A stretch of DNA of 49,299 nt from Winogradskyella sp. (GCF_013213975.1 NZ_JABSST010000012.1:1-49299); one strand, 5' to 3'; positions 15,869-25,698 are shown, numbered from the stretch's first letter. Numbers and translations: made by a program. Notes: generated by a model from the letters alone, not told the origin.

Positions 15869-16696
15869 CTAAAACTCAAAATGCCAAGAATGTGATTTTT
15901 TATCAAATTCAATTGAAATGTGTTGAATATAACTAACCGGAGTATTGGTTTTTATATGCTTTTTTATTCTCCATTTTTTTATTTCGGATAATAATCGAAT
16001 AGCATCTTTTTCAAATTCACTTAAAGCAGTTTTATTTGTATTCTCAACTTCTCTTGTCAGACCATTCGTTTTATCCTTTATCTGCTTTAGATTATTAGGA
16101 TGAATAATATCTATTAAATTTCCTTCTGAGTCAATCAATAGTTTGAGCCATGCGAATGATTTTTTATAATCCTTTACATTTTCTACTTTAATAATTGAAT
16201 CCAAATTTATTATAGTTTCAGTGAAACTAAAATTAAGCTCATTAGAATAAATATAGTTTTCCAATTTGAATTGGTTAGCTTTTTTTAATGTTTCCTTATC
16301 CCAATCTGAAAGAGGCCTTTTATCCAATAGTCTTGAATTTGAGCATATGCCGCTAAATGTCAAATTACCTGAATCATCTTTTTTAGCAAAGACTAACCAA
16401 GTTTGATCTTTATGTACTGACCAATCACATGAAGTCCATGTTCCAGTATATACACTTTCTGATTTGAGTTTAAAACTTATTTTTTTTGGATTACTGACAT
16501 TTTCTTTGAAATGTTCTAATATTTTGAACGTTACTTCATAAGTCAAAGAGTCTTTTGCATATTTTTTTGAACCGACAAATCCCTTAAACACATATTCGGA
16601 CTCATAAAATTCTAGAGTAGTATTCGATGTAAAACAAGTACATGCATAGATTTTAAATGAAAATAAAATTATGGCATAGAAATTAATAGCTCGCAT
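15869..16696 (-). CDS. Secreted protein: TIMP-like (NTR) domain plus TonB-C-like domain
   Basis: 275 aa. A short signal peptide (about 1-18) precedes a mature start of ACTCF. The arrangement Cys-x-Cys, then YVFKGFVG, TYEVTFKILEHFK, a TSCDW cysteine and GICSNSRLL matches tissue-inhibitor-of-metalloproteinase/netrin-like domains found in bacterial secreted proteins (about 19-125). The C-terminal 90 residues (KLLIDSEGNLIDI, then AIRLLSEIKKWRIKK and YIQHISIEF) resemble the TonB C-terminal fold used in many Bacteroidota periplasmic proteins. No protease or membrane anchor is seen. It lies 10 nt after the TlpA-like gene on the same strand, so probably in the same transcript. Domain calls are by motif resemblance. 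Confidence 0.72.
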   Translation of the reverse strand: MRAINFYAIILFSFKIYACTCFTSNTTLEFYESEYVFKGFVGSKKYAKDSLTYEVTFKILEHFKENVSNPKKISFKLKSESVYTGTWTSCDWSVHKDQTWLVFAKKDDSGNLTFSGICSNSRLLDKRPLSDWDKETLKKANQFKLENYIYSNELNFSFTETIINLDSIIKVENVKDYKKSFAWLKLLIDSEGNLIDIIHPNNLKQIKDKTNGLTREVENTNKTALSEFEKDAIRLLSEIKKWRIKKHIKTNTPVSYIQHISIEFDKKSHSWHFEF

Positions 16697-16706
16697 AAAT
16701 TAACTA

Positions 16707-18008
16707 TTACAAGTCCTTTAATACCACTTCCAAATCCTTATAGGCATAAGGCTTTGCCATAATAATCTTTGAGTCGCTTAATAAAAAGTACATTGGTGTT
16801 GCAGTGACACCATAAGTTTTTACAATAGGATTATCCCATTTCCCTAAACCAATATTATGTATAAAATTAGGATATTTTTTTATTTCTTCAGTCCATTTGC
16901 TTGGATCATTTTCTAAGCCAAATGCCACCACTTGAAGATTCTTTTTATCGGCAACCAATTCCTTAACTTTTGGTAATTCGTTTAAACAATGGCCACAACC
17001 ACTGCTCCAAAATATGATTAAGTAATATGGTGAGCCTTCCAAATCATATAAACTCGTTGTACGATCACTTGAAACAATTTCAAAGTTTGGTGCCTTTGTA
17101 CCAATCGATGTGTTTTTGTAAGAAGTCAGCATTTCAGCCAACACCTTGTTATCAGATCTGTTAGCTAATTCTAATAAATAAGTATCCGTGATGTAATTAG
17201 CGAGCTCATGGTTTTCTAATGTCACAAAGCGTTGCCATAATATTTCTAATAAATTAGTCTTTATTTCAAGGTTCTTATCGCTTATGGCTTTAGCAACTCC
17301 GTCCACTTGTTTTTTATAAGAAGAATCGCTTGGATTTGCTATCATATCAAACACATAACCTGTTACACGATCCACTAAAAACGATGAGCTCTGTAGCAAG
17401 TAATTACTAAAATCTACTTGAGATAAAAAGCTGTTATTTAAATTATTGGAATAGGTCTTAAGATCTTCGTATTCTTTTGGAATATAAGGTCTGTTGGCCG
17501 TTATAAATCCTGAAACAAGTTTACCATTTGCTGAGGTCTCGTAAGCCAATTGTGTGTCTTTTGCCACCTTAAAAATAGAATTAAAACCTGTTTTATCTGT
17601 GCCTCCCTTTGAGTAATAATTATTAATGGTTTGGTTAACCATCTCCATACTGTTGAGGTAAGAACTCCAAAGTTTATTTTCTTCAGATTCTGTAAACTCG
17701 ACTCCTTTTTCATAACTAAAATTAAAGGCTACAGTCTCCTTACCATCATAGATAAAATCAAAGTTGTTTTCTTCTGGTGGAATGGCATAAACAATCTTAT
17801 AAATTCCAGGAGCTACTGTAGAATCTAATGGAATTTCAAAGTTGCCTTCATTGTCTAGTTGTCCACGATTTATATAGTTAGCACCTTCTGGAGTGGCTTG
17901 ATACAAAAAGGCATATGAAAAATCTTCGGCCGGAGAAAAAGTACCCTTAACACTTTGTCCAAAAGCCATTAGTGGTAGGAGTAATAAAAGGAGAATGAGT
18001 CGTTTCAT
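16707..18008 (-). CDS. TlpA-like thioredoxin family protein with DUF4369-like N-terminus
   Basis: 433 aa. The signal peptide spans about 1-17 (ending AFGQ). A beta-rich N-terminal domain (about 20-110) and a helical middle region are followed by a C-terminal thioredoxin fold. The active site is CGHC at 338-341 within FWSSGCGHCLNELPKV, and the cis-proline is in GVTATPMYFLL. It is a periplasmic thiol:disulfide oxidoreductase, probably keeping exported cysteines reduced or supporting cytochrome c maturation. CGHC resembles protein disulfide isomerases rather than the CGPC of thioredoxin. The cysteine-containing TIMP-like protein directly downstream is a possible substrate (inference). Confidence 0.9.
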   Translation of the reverse strand: MKRLILLLLLLPLMAFGQSVKGTFSPAEDFSYAFLYQATPEGANYINRGQLDNEGNFEIPLDSTVAPGIYKIVYAIPPEENNFDFIYDGKETVAFNFSYEKGVEFTESEENKLWSSYLNSMEMVNQTINNYYSKGGTDKTGFNSIFKVAKDTQLAYETSANGKLVSGFITANRPYIPKEYEDLKTYSNNLNNSFLSQVDFSNYLLQSSSFLVDRVTGYVFDMIANPSDSSYKKQVDGVAKAISDKNLEIKTNLLEILWQRFVTLENHELANYITDTYLLELANRSDNKVLAEMLTSYKNTSIGTKAPNFEIVSSDRTTSLYDLEGSPYYLIIFWSSGCGHCLNELPKVKELVADKKNLQVVAFGLENDPSKWTEEIKKYPNFIHNIGLGKWDNPIVKTYGVTATPMYFLLSDSKIIMAKPYAYKDLEVVLKDL

Positions 18009-18050
18009 CTTTAAGTTTTTAACGCAGTAGTCGCTTCAATAATCAAGCCA

Positions 18051-18914
18051 TTATTTGTTTTTTGATCTAATACTTTCAATCACCACAGTAGAGAGTATTA
18101 AAGCTCCTCCAGCAAATGTATGTATAGTTGGTATTTCGTTCAAGAAAAAATAGGCAATAATAATCCCAAAAATAGGTTGACTGCTTCCAATGATACTTGC
18201 GGTACTTGCCTTGAAATATTTCAAACTATTTATAAATAAAGTGTGTCCAATAGCTGTAGTTAATAAGGCTAATAACAGCACATAAGGATATTGTGTTTTA
18301 ATATTTTCAGTGTCCATCAGGAATAATGCTGGCACTAGAAGTATGGTTAGTATCACAACCTGATAAAACATAAGCATGGTACCATTGTATTTTACCACCT
18401 TATTTTTGAGAATTAAAATTCGCAGTGCATAACAGAGAGCGGATAATAATCCTAAAAGTATGCCTTGCAATTGACTACTTTGTAAATCAAAATCAGGTGC
18501 CAGGATATATATTCCAATGAGTACAATAATGCCAAGTACAATATGAATTGGATCAAATTTCACCTTAGTAAATAAAGGTTCTAACAAAGCAATAAGAACT
18601 GGAAATGTAAATAAGGATAACATGCCTAAGGCCACATTAGATAATTTAAGTGCATAGAAATAGGTGATCCAATGTGCTCCCATAAAAATAGAAGCCAATA
18701 CAAAAGTCCAGCAATCTTTGTTGTTTTCTATTTTAAGATTGATGCCTTTGTAATAGCAAAAAAGCAGCAAGAAGACAGCAGCTAATGTAGAACGCCACCA
18801 AATTATAACAGGTGTTGGCATGTCTATATATCTCCCTAGAGCTCCAGAGGTGCTGATAAAAATGGTGGCCACCGTAAGCCACAATAAATGATTAAGATGA
18901 CTCTTATTGCTCAT
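18051..18914 (-). CDS. EamA/DMT superfamily transporter
   Basis: 287 aa with ten hydrophobic segments in two homologous halves, typical of the drug/metabolite exporter (EamA) family. Landmarks are the first helix pair with RYIDMPTPVIIWWRS and a second-half SIIGSSQPIFGIIIAYFFLNE, the conserved EamA segment. The start overlaps the end of mfd by 11 nt, so it is co-transcribed with mfd. Substrate unknown. Confidence 0.9.
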   Translation of the reverse strand: MSNKSHLNHLLWLTVATIFISTSGALGRYIDMPTPVIIWWRSTLAAVFLLLFCYYKGINLKIENNKDCWTFVLASIFMGAHWITYFYALKLSNVALGMLSLFTFPVLIALLEPLFTKVKFDPIHIVLGIIVLIGIYILAPDFDLQSSQLQGILLGLLSALCYALRILILKNKVVKYNGTMLMFYQVVILTILLVPALFLMDTENIKTQYPYVLLLALLTTAIGHTLFINSLKYFKASTASIIGSSQPIFGIIIAYFFLNEIPTIHTFAGGALILSTVVIESIRSKNK

Positions 18915-21900
18915 TGACTTTAGAAAGTGCTTTGAGTGCCTGTTTCGTAGAGGTCATGTGTTCAAAAGTGATAAGAAGACGTAAGCCATTTCGCGTCTGC
19001 TTTTCTTTCATTTTACATTTATCAGAATTCCGTTGTACAAATTGCAATACCTTGGTAAATGCAGGACTTTGGTAAAATTTGCTTTGCTGATCTTGAATAA
19101 AGTAACCAATGAGTTTCCCTTTCTTCATGATGATTTTTTCGATACCCATTTCTATGGCTATCCATTTTAATCTCACACTGTCAAAAAGATCAATAACCTG
19201 AGTTGGTAATTCTCCAAAGCGATCAACAATTTCAGACTCAAATTTATCGAGTTCTTCTTCGGTCTTTATACCATTTAATTTGGTATAAAGATTAAGACGT
19301 TCGGTAATGTTATTGACATAGTCATCAGGGAAAAGCAATTCAAAATCAGTGTCTATGGTAATATCTTTGACATACTGTTTTGGTTTACCATCGTCTTTGT
19401 ACAAGTCGGCAAATTCTGCCTCTTTAAGTTCTTCAATAGCTTCATTTAAGATTTTCTGGTAAGTATCAAAACCAATGTCATTAATAAATCCACTTTGTTC
19501 TCCTCCTAATAAATCTCCAGCACCACGAATTTCTAAATCCTTCATGGCAATATTAAAACCACTTCCTAGCTCGGTAAATTGCTCTAAAGCTTGAATACGT
19601 TTTCTGGCATCTGTGGTCATAGCAGAATACTCTGGTGTAATAAAATAACAGAAGGCTTTTTTGTTGCTACGACCAACACGACCGCGCATTTGGTGTAAAT
19701 CACTAAGTCCAAAATTATTGGCATTATTAATAAAAATGGTGTTGGCATTCGGCACATCCAAACCACTTTCAATAATGGTTGTACTCACTAAGACATCAAA
19801 TTCACCATTCATGAAAGCGAGCATTAACTGTTCTAGTTTTTTACCATCGAGTTGCCCATGACCAATGGCAATTTTAGCATCTGGCACCAAACGTTGAATC
19901 ATACCAGCCACTTCCTTAATATTTTCAATACGGTTATGAACAAAAAAGACTTGTCCACCACGTTCAATTTCATAGCTAACGGCATCTCTAATCGTAGTTT
20001 CACTAAAACGAATCACATGACTCTCTATTGGATATCGGTTTGGTGGAGGAGTATTAATGACGGATAAATCTCTTGCGGCCATTAAACTAAATTGCAATGT
20101 TCTGGGTATTGGAGTTGCAGTTAAGGTTAATACATCAACATTTTCCTTAATGGTTTTTAGTTTCTCTTTGACGGCCACACCAAATTTTTGTTCCTCATCA
20201 ACAATGAGTAAGCCTAAATCTTTAAACTTTATATTTTTATTTGCTAATTGATGAGTTCCAATGATGATATCTACACTGCCTTTTTCTAAACCTTCTAGTG
20301 TTAGCCGCTTCTCTTTAGCCGTTCTAAAACGGTTGACATAATCAATAGTAACCGGAAAGTCCTTTAAGCGCTTTTGAAAGGTGCGATAGTGTTGATAGGC
20401 CAAGATGGTAGTTGGTACTAACACTGCAACTTGCTTCCCGTTGTCTACAGCTTTAAATGCCGCTCTAATGGCCACTTCTGTTTTACCAAATCCTACATCA
20501 CCACAAACCAAACGATCCATTGGCCGCTCACTTTCCATATCAGCCTTAATATCGGCTGTGGATGCCATCTGATCTGGCGTATCTTCATAAATAAAAGAGG
20601 CTTCAAGCTCGTGTTGCATGTAGCTGTCTGGTGCGTATTGAAAGCCCTTTTTTAATTTACGCTTGGCATATAGCTTTATAAGGTTAAACGCTATTTCTTT
20701 GACACGAGATTTTGTCTTTTGCTTTAGCGTTTTCCAGGCTTTGCTTCCTAATTTGTAGATTTTTGGAGGCTTACCATCCTTACCATTAAACTTGGTAATC
20801 TTATGTAAAGCGTGAATGCTTAGATACAGCACATCGCGTTCTCCATAGACCAATTTTATGGCTTCCTGCTTTTTACCTTCGACATCAATTTTTTGCAGTC
20901 CTCCAAACTTACCGATTCCATGATCGATGTGAGTAACATAATCTCCAATTTCTAGATTGGTGAGTTCTTTAAGTGTTATGGCTTGCTTTTTAGCATAGCC
21001 ATTCTTTAAATGAAATTTATGATAACGATCAAATATTTGATGGTCTGTGTAAACGGCAATGTTATGTTCTGCATCAATAAACCCTTGGTATAGAGAAAGT
21101 ACAACGGTTTTATAGTTTACAGTAGCCTCATGGTCTTCAAAAATATCATGAAAACGTTTGGCTTGTTGCTCACTGACACAAGCAATATAGTTGCTAATGC
21201 CATTGCTATGATTTTCATTAAGGTCCTCGATGAGCAAGTTGAATTGCTTATTAAAGGAAGGCTGCGGTTTGGTATTATAGTCAATGCTGTTTTGACTTAA
21301 AACTGCTGTTGATCCGAATTCTACTAGATTGTATTCTAAAAACTGACGCTTGAGTAATTCTGAATTACAAAACAACGCGTTTGGAGACTCGTGTTTCAAT
21401 TCTGTAGAAAGATTTTTAAATGCCGCTTCTGCTTTGATGAAAAATTCATCAATCTTTGAAAATATGAGCGAAGCATTTTTACTAAAAACCACGGTTTTAT
21501 TAGAGATATACTTTAAAAAACTCTCACGCTTTTCGGCTATGGTTTTATTGGCCACATTAGGAATAATACTCACCTTCTTTATACGCTCTGTAGATAATTG
21601 TGTTTCTACATCAAAGGTTCTAATACTATCTACGTCATCACCAAAAAATTCAATACGATAAGGCTCATCATGTGAGAATGAAAAGACATCAATAATTCCA
21701 CCTCTCACAGAGAATTCGCCTGGTTCTGTAACAAAATCAACACGTTTAAACTTGTACTCAAATAAGACCTCATTCACAAAGTCGATACTTAGCTCGTTAC
21801 CAACAGAGATTTTTAAAGTATTACGTTCCAGTTCGCGTTTAGTCACCACTTTTTCAAATAGTGCATCTGGATAAGTGACTATTACAGCTGGTTTTTTACG

Positions 21901-22242
21901 AGAGTTAATTCTATTTAAAACCTCTGCTCTAAGTAGAACATTCGCGTTATTGGTTTCCTCTATTTGATAAGGTCTTCTATAGCTTCCAGGGTAGAATAAA
22001 ACGTCCTTATCATTAATGAGTTGTTCTAAATCATTCAGGTAATAAGCCGCTTCTTCTTTATCATCAAATACAAGAAGAAATGGTTTTTCTGCTGTTTTAA
22101 ATGCTTCGGCAACAACGATTGAAAATGACGACCCTACAAGACCTTTGAGATGGGTTTTAGTTTCGGTTTTGGCAATAGCAATCTGCAGATTTTGCAGTTG
22201 CAAAGTCTGTGAAAATGACTGAGAGATGGATGCTTTACTCAA
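18904..22242 (-). CDS. mfd: Transcription-repair coupling factor Mfd
   Basis: 1112 aa, normal length for Bacteroidota. The N-terminal UvrB-homology region (about 1-300) includes GGIIDVFSFSHDEPYRIEFFGD. The RNA polymerase-interacting domain includes GDYVTHIDHGIGKF. The superfamily 2 helicase core has Walker A GDVGFGKT (581-588), the DEEQ box, TATPIPRTL and SGLDVPNANTIF, and LHQMRGRVGRS. The C-terminal TRCF domain covers about 950-1060. It removes stalled RNA polymerase and recruits UvrA. It is transcribed divergently from the TerB-like gene. Confidence 0.98.
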   Translation of the reverse strand: MSKASISQSFSQTLQLQNLQIAIAKTETKTHLKGLVGSSFSIVVAEAFKTAEKPFLLVFDDKEEAAYYLNDLEQLINDKDVLFYPGSYRRPYQIEETNNANVLLRAEVLNRINSRKKPAVIVTYPDALFEKVVTKRELERNTLKISVGNELSIDFVNEVLFEYKFKRVDFVTEPGEFSVRGGIIDVFSFSHDEPYRIEFFGDDVDSIRTFDVETQLSTERIKKVSIIPNVANKTIAEKRESFLKYISNKTVVFSKNASLIFSKIDEFFIKAEAAFKNLSTELKHESPNALFCNSELLKRQFLEYNLVEFGSTAVLSQNSIDYNTKPQPSFNKQFNLLIEDLNENHSNGISNYIACVSEQQAKRFHDIFEDHEATVNYKTVVLSLYQGFIDAEHNIAVYTDHQIFDRYHKFHLKNGYAKKQAITLKELTNLEIGDYVTHIDHGIGKFGGLQKIDVEGKKQEAIKLVYGERDVLYLSIHALHKITKFNGKDGKPPKIYKLGSKAWKTLKQKTKSRVKEIAFNLIKLYAKRKLKKGFQYAPDSYMQHELEASFIYEDTPDQMASTADIKADMESERPMDRLVCGDVGFGKTEVAIRAAFKAVDNGKQVAVLVPTTILAYQHYRTFQKRLKDFPVTIDYVNRFRTAKEKRLTLEGLEKGSVDIIIGTHQLANKNIKFKDLGLLIVDEEQKFGVAVKEKLKTIKENVDVLTLTATPIPRTLQFSLMAARDLSVINTPPPNRYPIESHVIRFSETTIRDAVSYEIERGGQVFFVHNRIENIKEVAGMIQRLVPDAKIAIGHGQLDGKKLEQLMLAFMNGEFDVLVSTTIIESGLDVPNANTIFINNANNFGLSDLHQMRGRVGRSNKKAFCYFITPEYSAMTTDARKRIQALEQFTELGSGFNIAMKDLEIRGAGDLLGGEQSGFINDIGFDTYQKILNEAIEELKEAEFADLYKDDGKPKQYVKDITIDTDFELLFPDDYVNNITERLNLYTKLNGIKTEEELDKFESEIVDRFGELPTQVIDLFDSVRLKWIAIEMGIEKIIMKKGKLIGYFIQDQQSKFYQSPAFTKVLQFVQRNSDKCKMKEKQTRNGLRLLITFEHMTSTKQALKALSKVNEQ

Positions 22243-22261
22243 GTTCCAATATTTTGAGGTG

Positions 22262-22269
22262 CAAATATA
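22262..22269 (-). promoter_or_regulatory. Possible mfd -7 box (TATATTTG, minus strand)
   Basis: An exact TAnnTTTG on the minus strand about 20 nt before the mfd ATG. No -33 TTG at the right distance. It shares a 100-nt spacer with the opposite promoter of the TerB-like gene. Confidence 0.35.
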
Positions 22270-22311
22270 TAATTTTGAATGTTTAATTGTTGAAATAAGT
22301 ATTAATAGAAT

Positions 22312-22319
22312 TATATTTG
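22312..22319 (+). promoter_or_regulatory. Putative -7 box of the TerB-like gene (TATATTTG)
   Basis: TAnnTTTG match with a TTG about 20 nt upstream, in the divergent spacer with mfd. Predicted start near 22323, about 20 nt before the ATG at 22343. Confidence 0.5.
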
Positions 22320-22342
22320 CAGCACTTAAAAAAACAATATTT

Positions 22343-22774
22343 ATGTCAACTTCAGATTTTTTTGAAAGCGGATTTTTAAAACGTAATAGAGGTCATTTTG
22401 CATCGATAGTAAGAGTGGCTATGAGTGATGGGGTTATTAATGATGATGAGCAAGCATTCTTAGATCGTTTAGCAACAAAATTGGATATAGATGCAGCCGA
22501 ATATAAAGCAATTCTTAAAGACTATACGAGCCATGCGATTAATCCTCCAACCTCTTACGATGCGCGTTTAGAACGTCTTTACGATTTAGCAAGAATGGTA
22601 AGAGCTGATGATATTGAAGGCCCAAATCAAGTGTCCCTTGTAGAAAAACTATGTGTAGGTCTTGGCTTTAATCATGAAAATGTAAAATACATTGCCGATA
22701 AAGCATTAAGTTTAGTCTATTATGGAGCTGATGAAGATGAGTTTATAGAAAAGATGAAAAAAATGAATCAATAA
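22343..22774 (+). CDS. TerB-like (tellurite resistance TerB fold) cytosolic protein
   Basis: 143 aa from ATG 22343. A longer frame from 22226 runs through the promoter region and into mfd and is rejected. The all-helical TerB signature is visible: MSDGVINDDEQAFLDRLATKL (acidic residues that bind metal in TerB), then SLVEKLCVGLGF and YYGADEDEFIEKMKKM. TerB-fold proteins link membrane stress complexes; in Bacteroidota this short form is common and its role is not settled. It is monocistronic, ended by a strong hairpin. Confidence 0.85.
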   Translation: MSTSDFFESGFLKRNRGHFASIVRVAMSDGVINDDEQAFLDRLATKLDIDAAEYKAILKDYTSHAINPPTSYDARLERLYDLARMVRADDIEGPNQVSLVEKLCVGLGFNHENVKYIADKALSLVYYGADEDEFIEKMKKMNQ

Positions 22775-22794
22775 TACGATTCGTATTAATAGAG

Positions 22795-22820
22795 AAAAGC
22801 GAACTTTATTGTTCGCTTTT
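22795..22820. terminator. Bidirectional terminator between the TerB-like gene and fbp
   Basis: A perfect 10-bp stem (AAAAGCGAAC / GTTCGCTTTT) with a 6-nt loop and following T-run. It lies immediately before the fbp stop codon on the convergent strand. Confidence 0.9.
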
Positions 22821-22821
22821 T

Positions 22822-23826
22822 TTATGCTTTTAGCATAAAATCTTCTGCTTTTTCCACCATATTTTTGCTTCCACAAATAAAAGGCACGCGTTGATGTAGT
22901 TCAGTTGGTTCTATATCCATTATACGATTAAACCCATCACTGGCTTTACCATTGGCCTGTTCTGCAAGATATGCCATGGGATTACATTCGTATAACAATC
23001 GTAATTTTCCATTACTGGCTTTAGAACTTTTGGGGTACATATAGATGCCACCTTTTATCATATTTCTATGAAAATCAGATACTAAAGAGCCAATATACCT
23101 TGAGGTGTACGGACGGTCGCCCTCTTCTTTCTGGCAATACTTAATGTAGTTTTTTATGCCTTGAGGAAAATGAATATAATTCCCTTCATTTACAGAATAG
23201 ATTCTACCATCTTCTGGGAATTGCATGTTTGGATGCGATAAGTAGAAGGTGCCAATTGCAGGGTTTAAGGTAAAACCGTTAACTCCATCACCTGTGGTAT
23301 ACACCAACATGGTAGAAGTACCATAAATTATGTAACCAGCAGCGACTTGTTGATTACCTTTTTGTAAAAAATCTTCGAGCTGTACTGGTGTTCCTACTGG
23401 GGTAACTCGTCTGTAAACTGAAAAGATTGTTCCAACAGAAACATTGACATCGATATTAGAAGAGCCATCTAGGGGATCAATTAAGACCACATACTTGTTT
23501 TGATGATTTTCATCTTGACTGTTAATGGTAATAAAATCATCCTCTTCCTCACTCGCAATACCACAAACAATATTTCTGTTGGTCATGGTTTGGATAAACT
23601 TATCATTAGCATAAACATCTAACTTCTGTTGATCCTCACCTTGGATATTGGTGTCACCTGCTGCACCAATAATATCCACAAGTCCAGCTTTATTTACTTC
23701 GTGATTAACAACTTTAGCTGCTAATCGAATCGAATTAATAAGTCTTGAAAGTTCGCCAGAAGTATATTTAAATGATGATTGGTTTTCAATGATAAACTCA
23801 CCAAGAGTTTGATTGCGTTGCGACAT
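22822..23826 (-). CDS. fbp: Fructose-1,6-bisphosphatase class I
   Basis: 334 aa, usual length. The metal-binding core [12 protein letters not shown] is present, with SEEEDDF upstream and [22 protein letters not shown] and [16 protein letters not shown] downstream, all class I FBPase landmarks. It performs the committed step of gluconeogenesis in the cytoplasm. Transcribed alone, divergent from the GNAT-aspartate kinase pair. Confidence 0.97.
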   Translation of the reverse strand: MSQRNQTLGEFIIENQSSFKYTSGELSRLINSIRLAAKVVNHEVNKAGLVDIIGAAGDTNIQGEDQQKLDVYANDKFIQTMTNRNIVCGIASEEEDDFITINSQDENHQNKYVVLIDPLDGSSNIDVNVSVGTIFSVYRRVTPVGTPVQLEDFLQKGNQQVAAGYIIYGTSTMLVYTTGDGVNGFTLNPAIGTFYLSHPNMQFPEDGRIYSVNEGNYIHFPQGIKNYIKYCQKEEGDRPYTSRYIGSLVSDFHRNMIKGGIYMYPKSSKASNGKLRLLYECNPMAYLAEQANGKASDGFNRIMDIEPTELHQRVPFICGSKNMVEKAEDFMLKA

Positions 23827-23901
23827 GAAGTTTTATATTGTTTAGATGCGACAAATATCGCATTTTTTAACAAACTATAACGTTTTCGTAGTGTAAATAA
23901 A

Positions 23902-23933
23902 TTGTTTTGTCAATTGAGTTTGGAGTATATTTG
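23902..23933 (+). promoter_or_regulatory. Putative promoter of the GNAT-aspartate kinase operon
   Basis: TTG (23902-23904) or TTTTG (23905-23909) lies 21 or 16 nt before TATATTTG (23926-23933), matching the Bacteroidota consensus. Predicted start is about 16 nt upstream of the ATG at 23953. Confidence 0.6.
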
Positions 23934-23952
23934 AGTTCTTTTTTTAAATCAT

Positions 23953-24429
23953 ATGTACCAGCCAAGATTAGCCACTATAAAAGATATGCCAAGAGTATTA
24001 GAACTCATCAATGAATTGGCCATTTTTGAAAAGGAGCCAGATGCTGTTGAGGTGACTTTAGAACTCTTAGAATCTGACGGTTTTGGTGAGCATCCAAAAT
24101 TCACTTGTTTCGTGATCGAGGTTAATGGTAAAGTGGAAGGTATGGCATTAGTATACCCAAGATATTCTACTTGGAAGGGCACTGTTTTACATCTAGAAGA
24201 TCTTATTGTTAGTGAGGTATGTAGAGGATTAGGTCTAGGAACTAAACTATTGGATGCTGTTGTGCGTTATGGTAAAGGTCTAGGTGTGAAGCGCATTAGC
24301 TGGGAAGTATTGGATTGGAATGAACCTGCTATTAAGTTTTATGAAAGCAAAGGCGCCAATGTTATGCGCGACTGGGATGTGGTTCAACTGGATGAAAATG
24401 GAATTAAAAATTATTTAAAAAACATATAA
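23953..24429 (+). CDS. GNAT family N-acetyltransferase
   Basis: 158 aa, complete GNAT fold. The acetyl-CoA binding motif is seen as LEDLIVSEVCRGLGLGTKLL (the R-G-L-G-x-G loop), followed by WEVLDWNEPAIKFYESKGA. The diamine/spermidine acetyltransferase-like subgroup has the EKEPDAVEVT segment near the start, which is present here. Substrate is not certain. The stop overlaps the aspartate kinase ATG by one base (TAATG), so the two are coupled. Confidence 0.9.
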   Translation: MYQPRLATIKDMPRVLELINELAIFEKEPDAVEVTLELLESDGFGEHPKFTCFVIEVNGKVEGMALVYPRYSTWKGTVLHLEDLIVSEVCRGLGLGTKLLDAVVRYGKGLGVKRISWEVLDWNEPAIKFYESKGANVMRDWDVVQLDENGIKNYLKNI

Positions 24430-25679
24430 TGCGCGTTTTTAAATTTGGAGGTGCATCGGTTAAGGATGCTAATGGAGTAAAGAATTTGGCTTCGGTTTTA
24501 AAAGCCATAGGCCATGAAAACACATTGGTTGTAATCTCTGCAATGGGTAAAACAACAAATGCTATGGAACTTGTTATTAAGAATTATTTTGAACATAAAG
24601 ACGAATTACAAAGTTCTATTCACGAAGTCATTAAGTATCATAATGAGATTCTTTTAGACTTATTTGAGAACGAACGTCATTTAGTTTTTGAGGCAGTTAA
24701 AACCCTGTTTGATGAGATGTCACTGTTCTTTAAAAGTAACAAGTCTCCTGATTACAATTACGTGTATGATCAGACCATTGGTTTTGGTGAGTTGATTTCT
24801 ACCACTATTATGAGTCATTACTTAAATGAAATTGGATTAGAAAATCGTTGGTTGGATGTAAGAGAGTTTATTAAAACAGATAATTATTACAGACGCGCCA
24901 ATGTCGATTGGGAACAAACTCAGGAAAATATTGTTTCTAAGGTAAACACTTCAGTTTTAAATATAACACAAGGATTTCTTGGTAGTGATGCTAATAATTT
25001 CACAACCACGTTAGGAAGAGAGGGTAGTGATTATACTGCTGCAATTTTTGCTTATTGCCTAAATGCCAATAGTGTTACCATTTGGAAAGATGTACCTGGC
25101 GTATTAAATGCAGATCCACGTTATTTTGAAAATGCTCAATTACTGCACCAAATATCTTATAGAGAAGCTATAGAACTTGCTTTTTATGGTGCTTCTGTTA
25201 TTCACCCAAAAACACTTCAGCCACTGCAGCAAAAAGAGATACCACTGTTTGTAAAGTCATTTCTTAATCCAAAAGCAGATGGTACTTGCGTAAGTAAAGG
25301 AAAGGCTATAGAACCACATGTGCCATGTTTTATTGTTAAGAAGAATCAGATTTTAATTTCTTTATCATCACTTGATTTTTCTTATATCGTTGAAGAAAAT
25401 ATAAGTGAAATATTTAGTCTGCTGCATTTGTATAAAATGAAGGTAGATGTTATACAAAACTCAGCAATTAGTTTTTCTGTATGTGTTGATAATATATATG
25501 ACAATCGCGATAAGTTACTTCAGCATTTAAAGGCAAAGTTTAATGTAACATGCCACGATAATGTGAGTCTATATACCATTAGACATTATAATGATATTGC
25601 TATCAAGGAACTAGAAAAAGATAAAACTGTTTTATTAAAGCAATTAACGCAAGGAACAGTTCAAATTGTAACTAAATAA
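24429..25679 (+). CDS. Aspartate kinase
   Basis: 416 aa, monofunctional. The kinase domain opens with MRVFKFGGASVKD (KFGGxS) and includes TTLGREGSDYTAAIFAYCL and WKDVPGVLNADPR, the amino acid kinase landmarks. The C-terminal part (about 300-416) is ACT-like but divergent, so feedback regulation is uncertain. It phosphorylates aspartate, the first step to Lys, Thr, Met and diaminopimelate. It is coupled to the GNAT gene upstream; the next gene has its own promoter overlapping the 3' end. Confidence 0.93.
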   Translation: MRVFKFGGASVKDANGVKNLASVLKAIGHENTLVVISAMGKTTNAMELVIKNYFEHKDELQSSIHEVIKYHNEILLDLFENERHLVFEAVKTLFDEMSLFFKSNKSPDYNYVYDQTIGFGELISTTIMSHYLNEIGLENRWLDVREFIKTDNYYRRANVDWEQTQENIVSKVNTSVLNITQGFLGSDANNFTTTLGREGSDYTAAIFAYCLNANSVTIWKDVPGVLNADPRYFENAQLLHQISYREAIELAFYGASVIHPKTLQPLQQKEIPLFVKSFLNPKADGTCVSKGKAIEPHVPCFIVKKNQILISLSSLDFSYIVEENISEIFSLLHLYKMKVDVIQNSAISFSVCVDNIYDNRDKLLQHLKAKFNVTCHDNVSLYTIRHYNDIAIKELEKDKTVLLKQLTQGTVQIVTK

Positions 25680-25694
25680 CATTTATTACATTTG
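25666..25694 (+). promoter_or_regulatory. Promoter close to the start codon of the OlsF-like gene
   Basis: TTG (25666-25668), 18 nt, TACATTTG (25687-25694): a full consensus match. Its spacing places transcription start at or near the ATG at 25699, so the message may be leaderless. Confidence 0.6.
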
Positions 25695-25698
25695 TTTC

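Noticed and set aside
22226-22342. 39-residue N-terminal extension of the TerB-like protein
   Set aside because: It runs through the mfd start and the promoter spacer; the TerB fold begins at ATG 22343.
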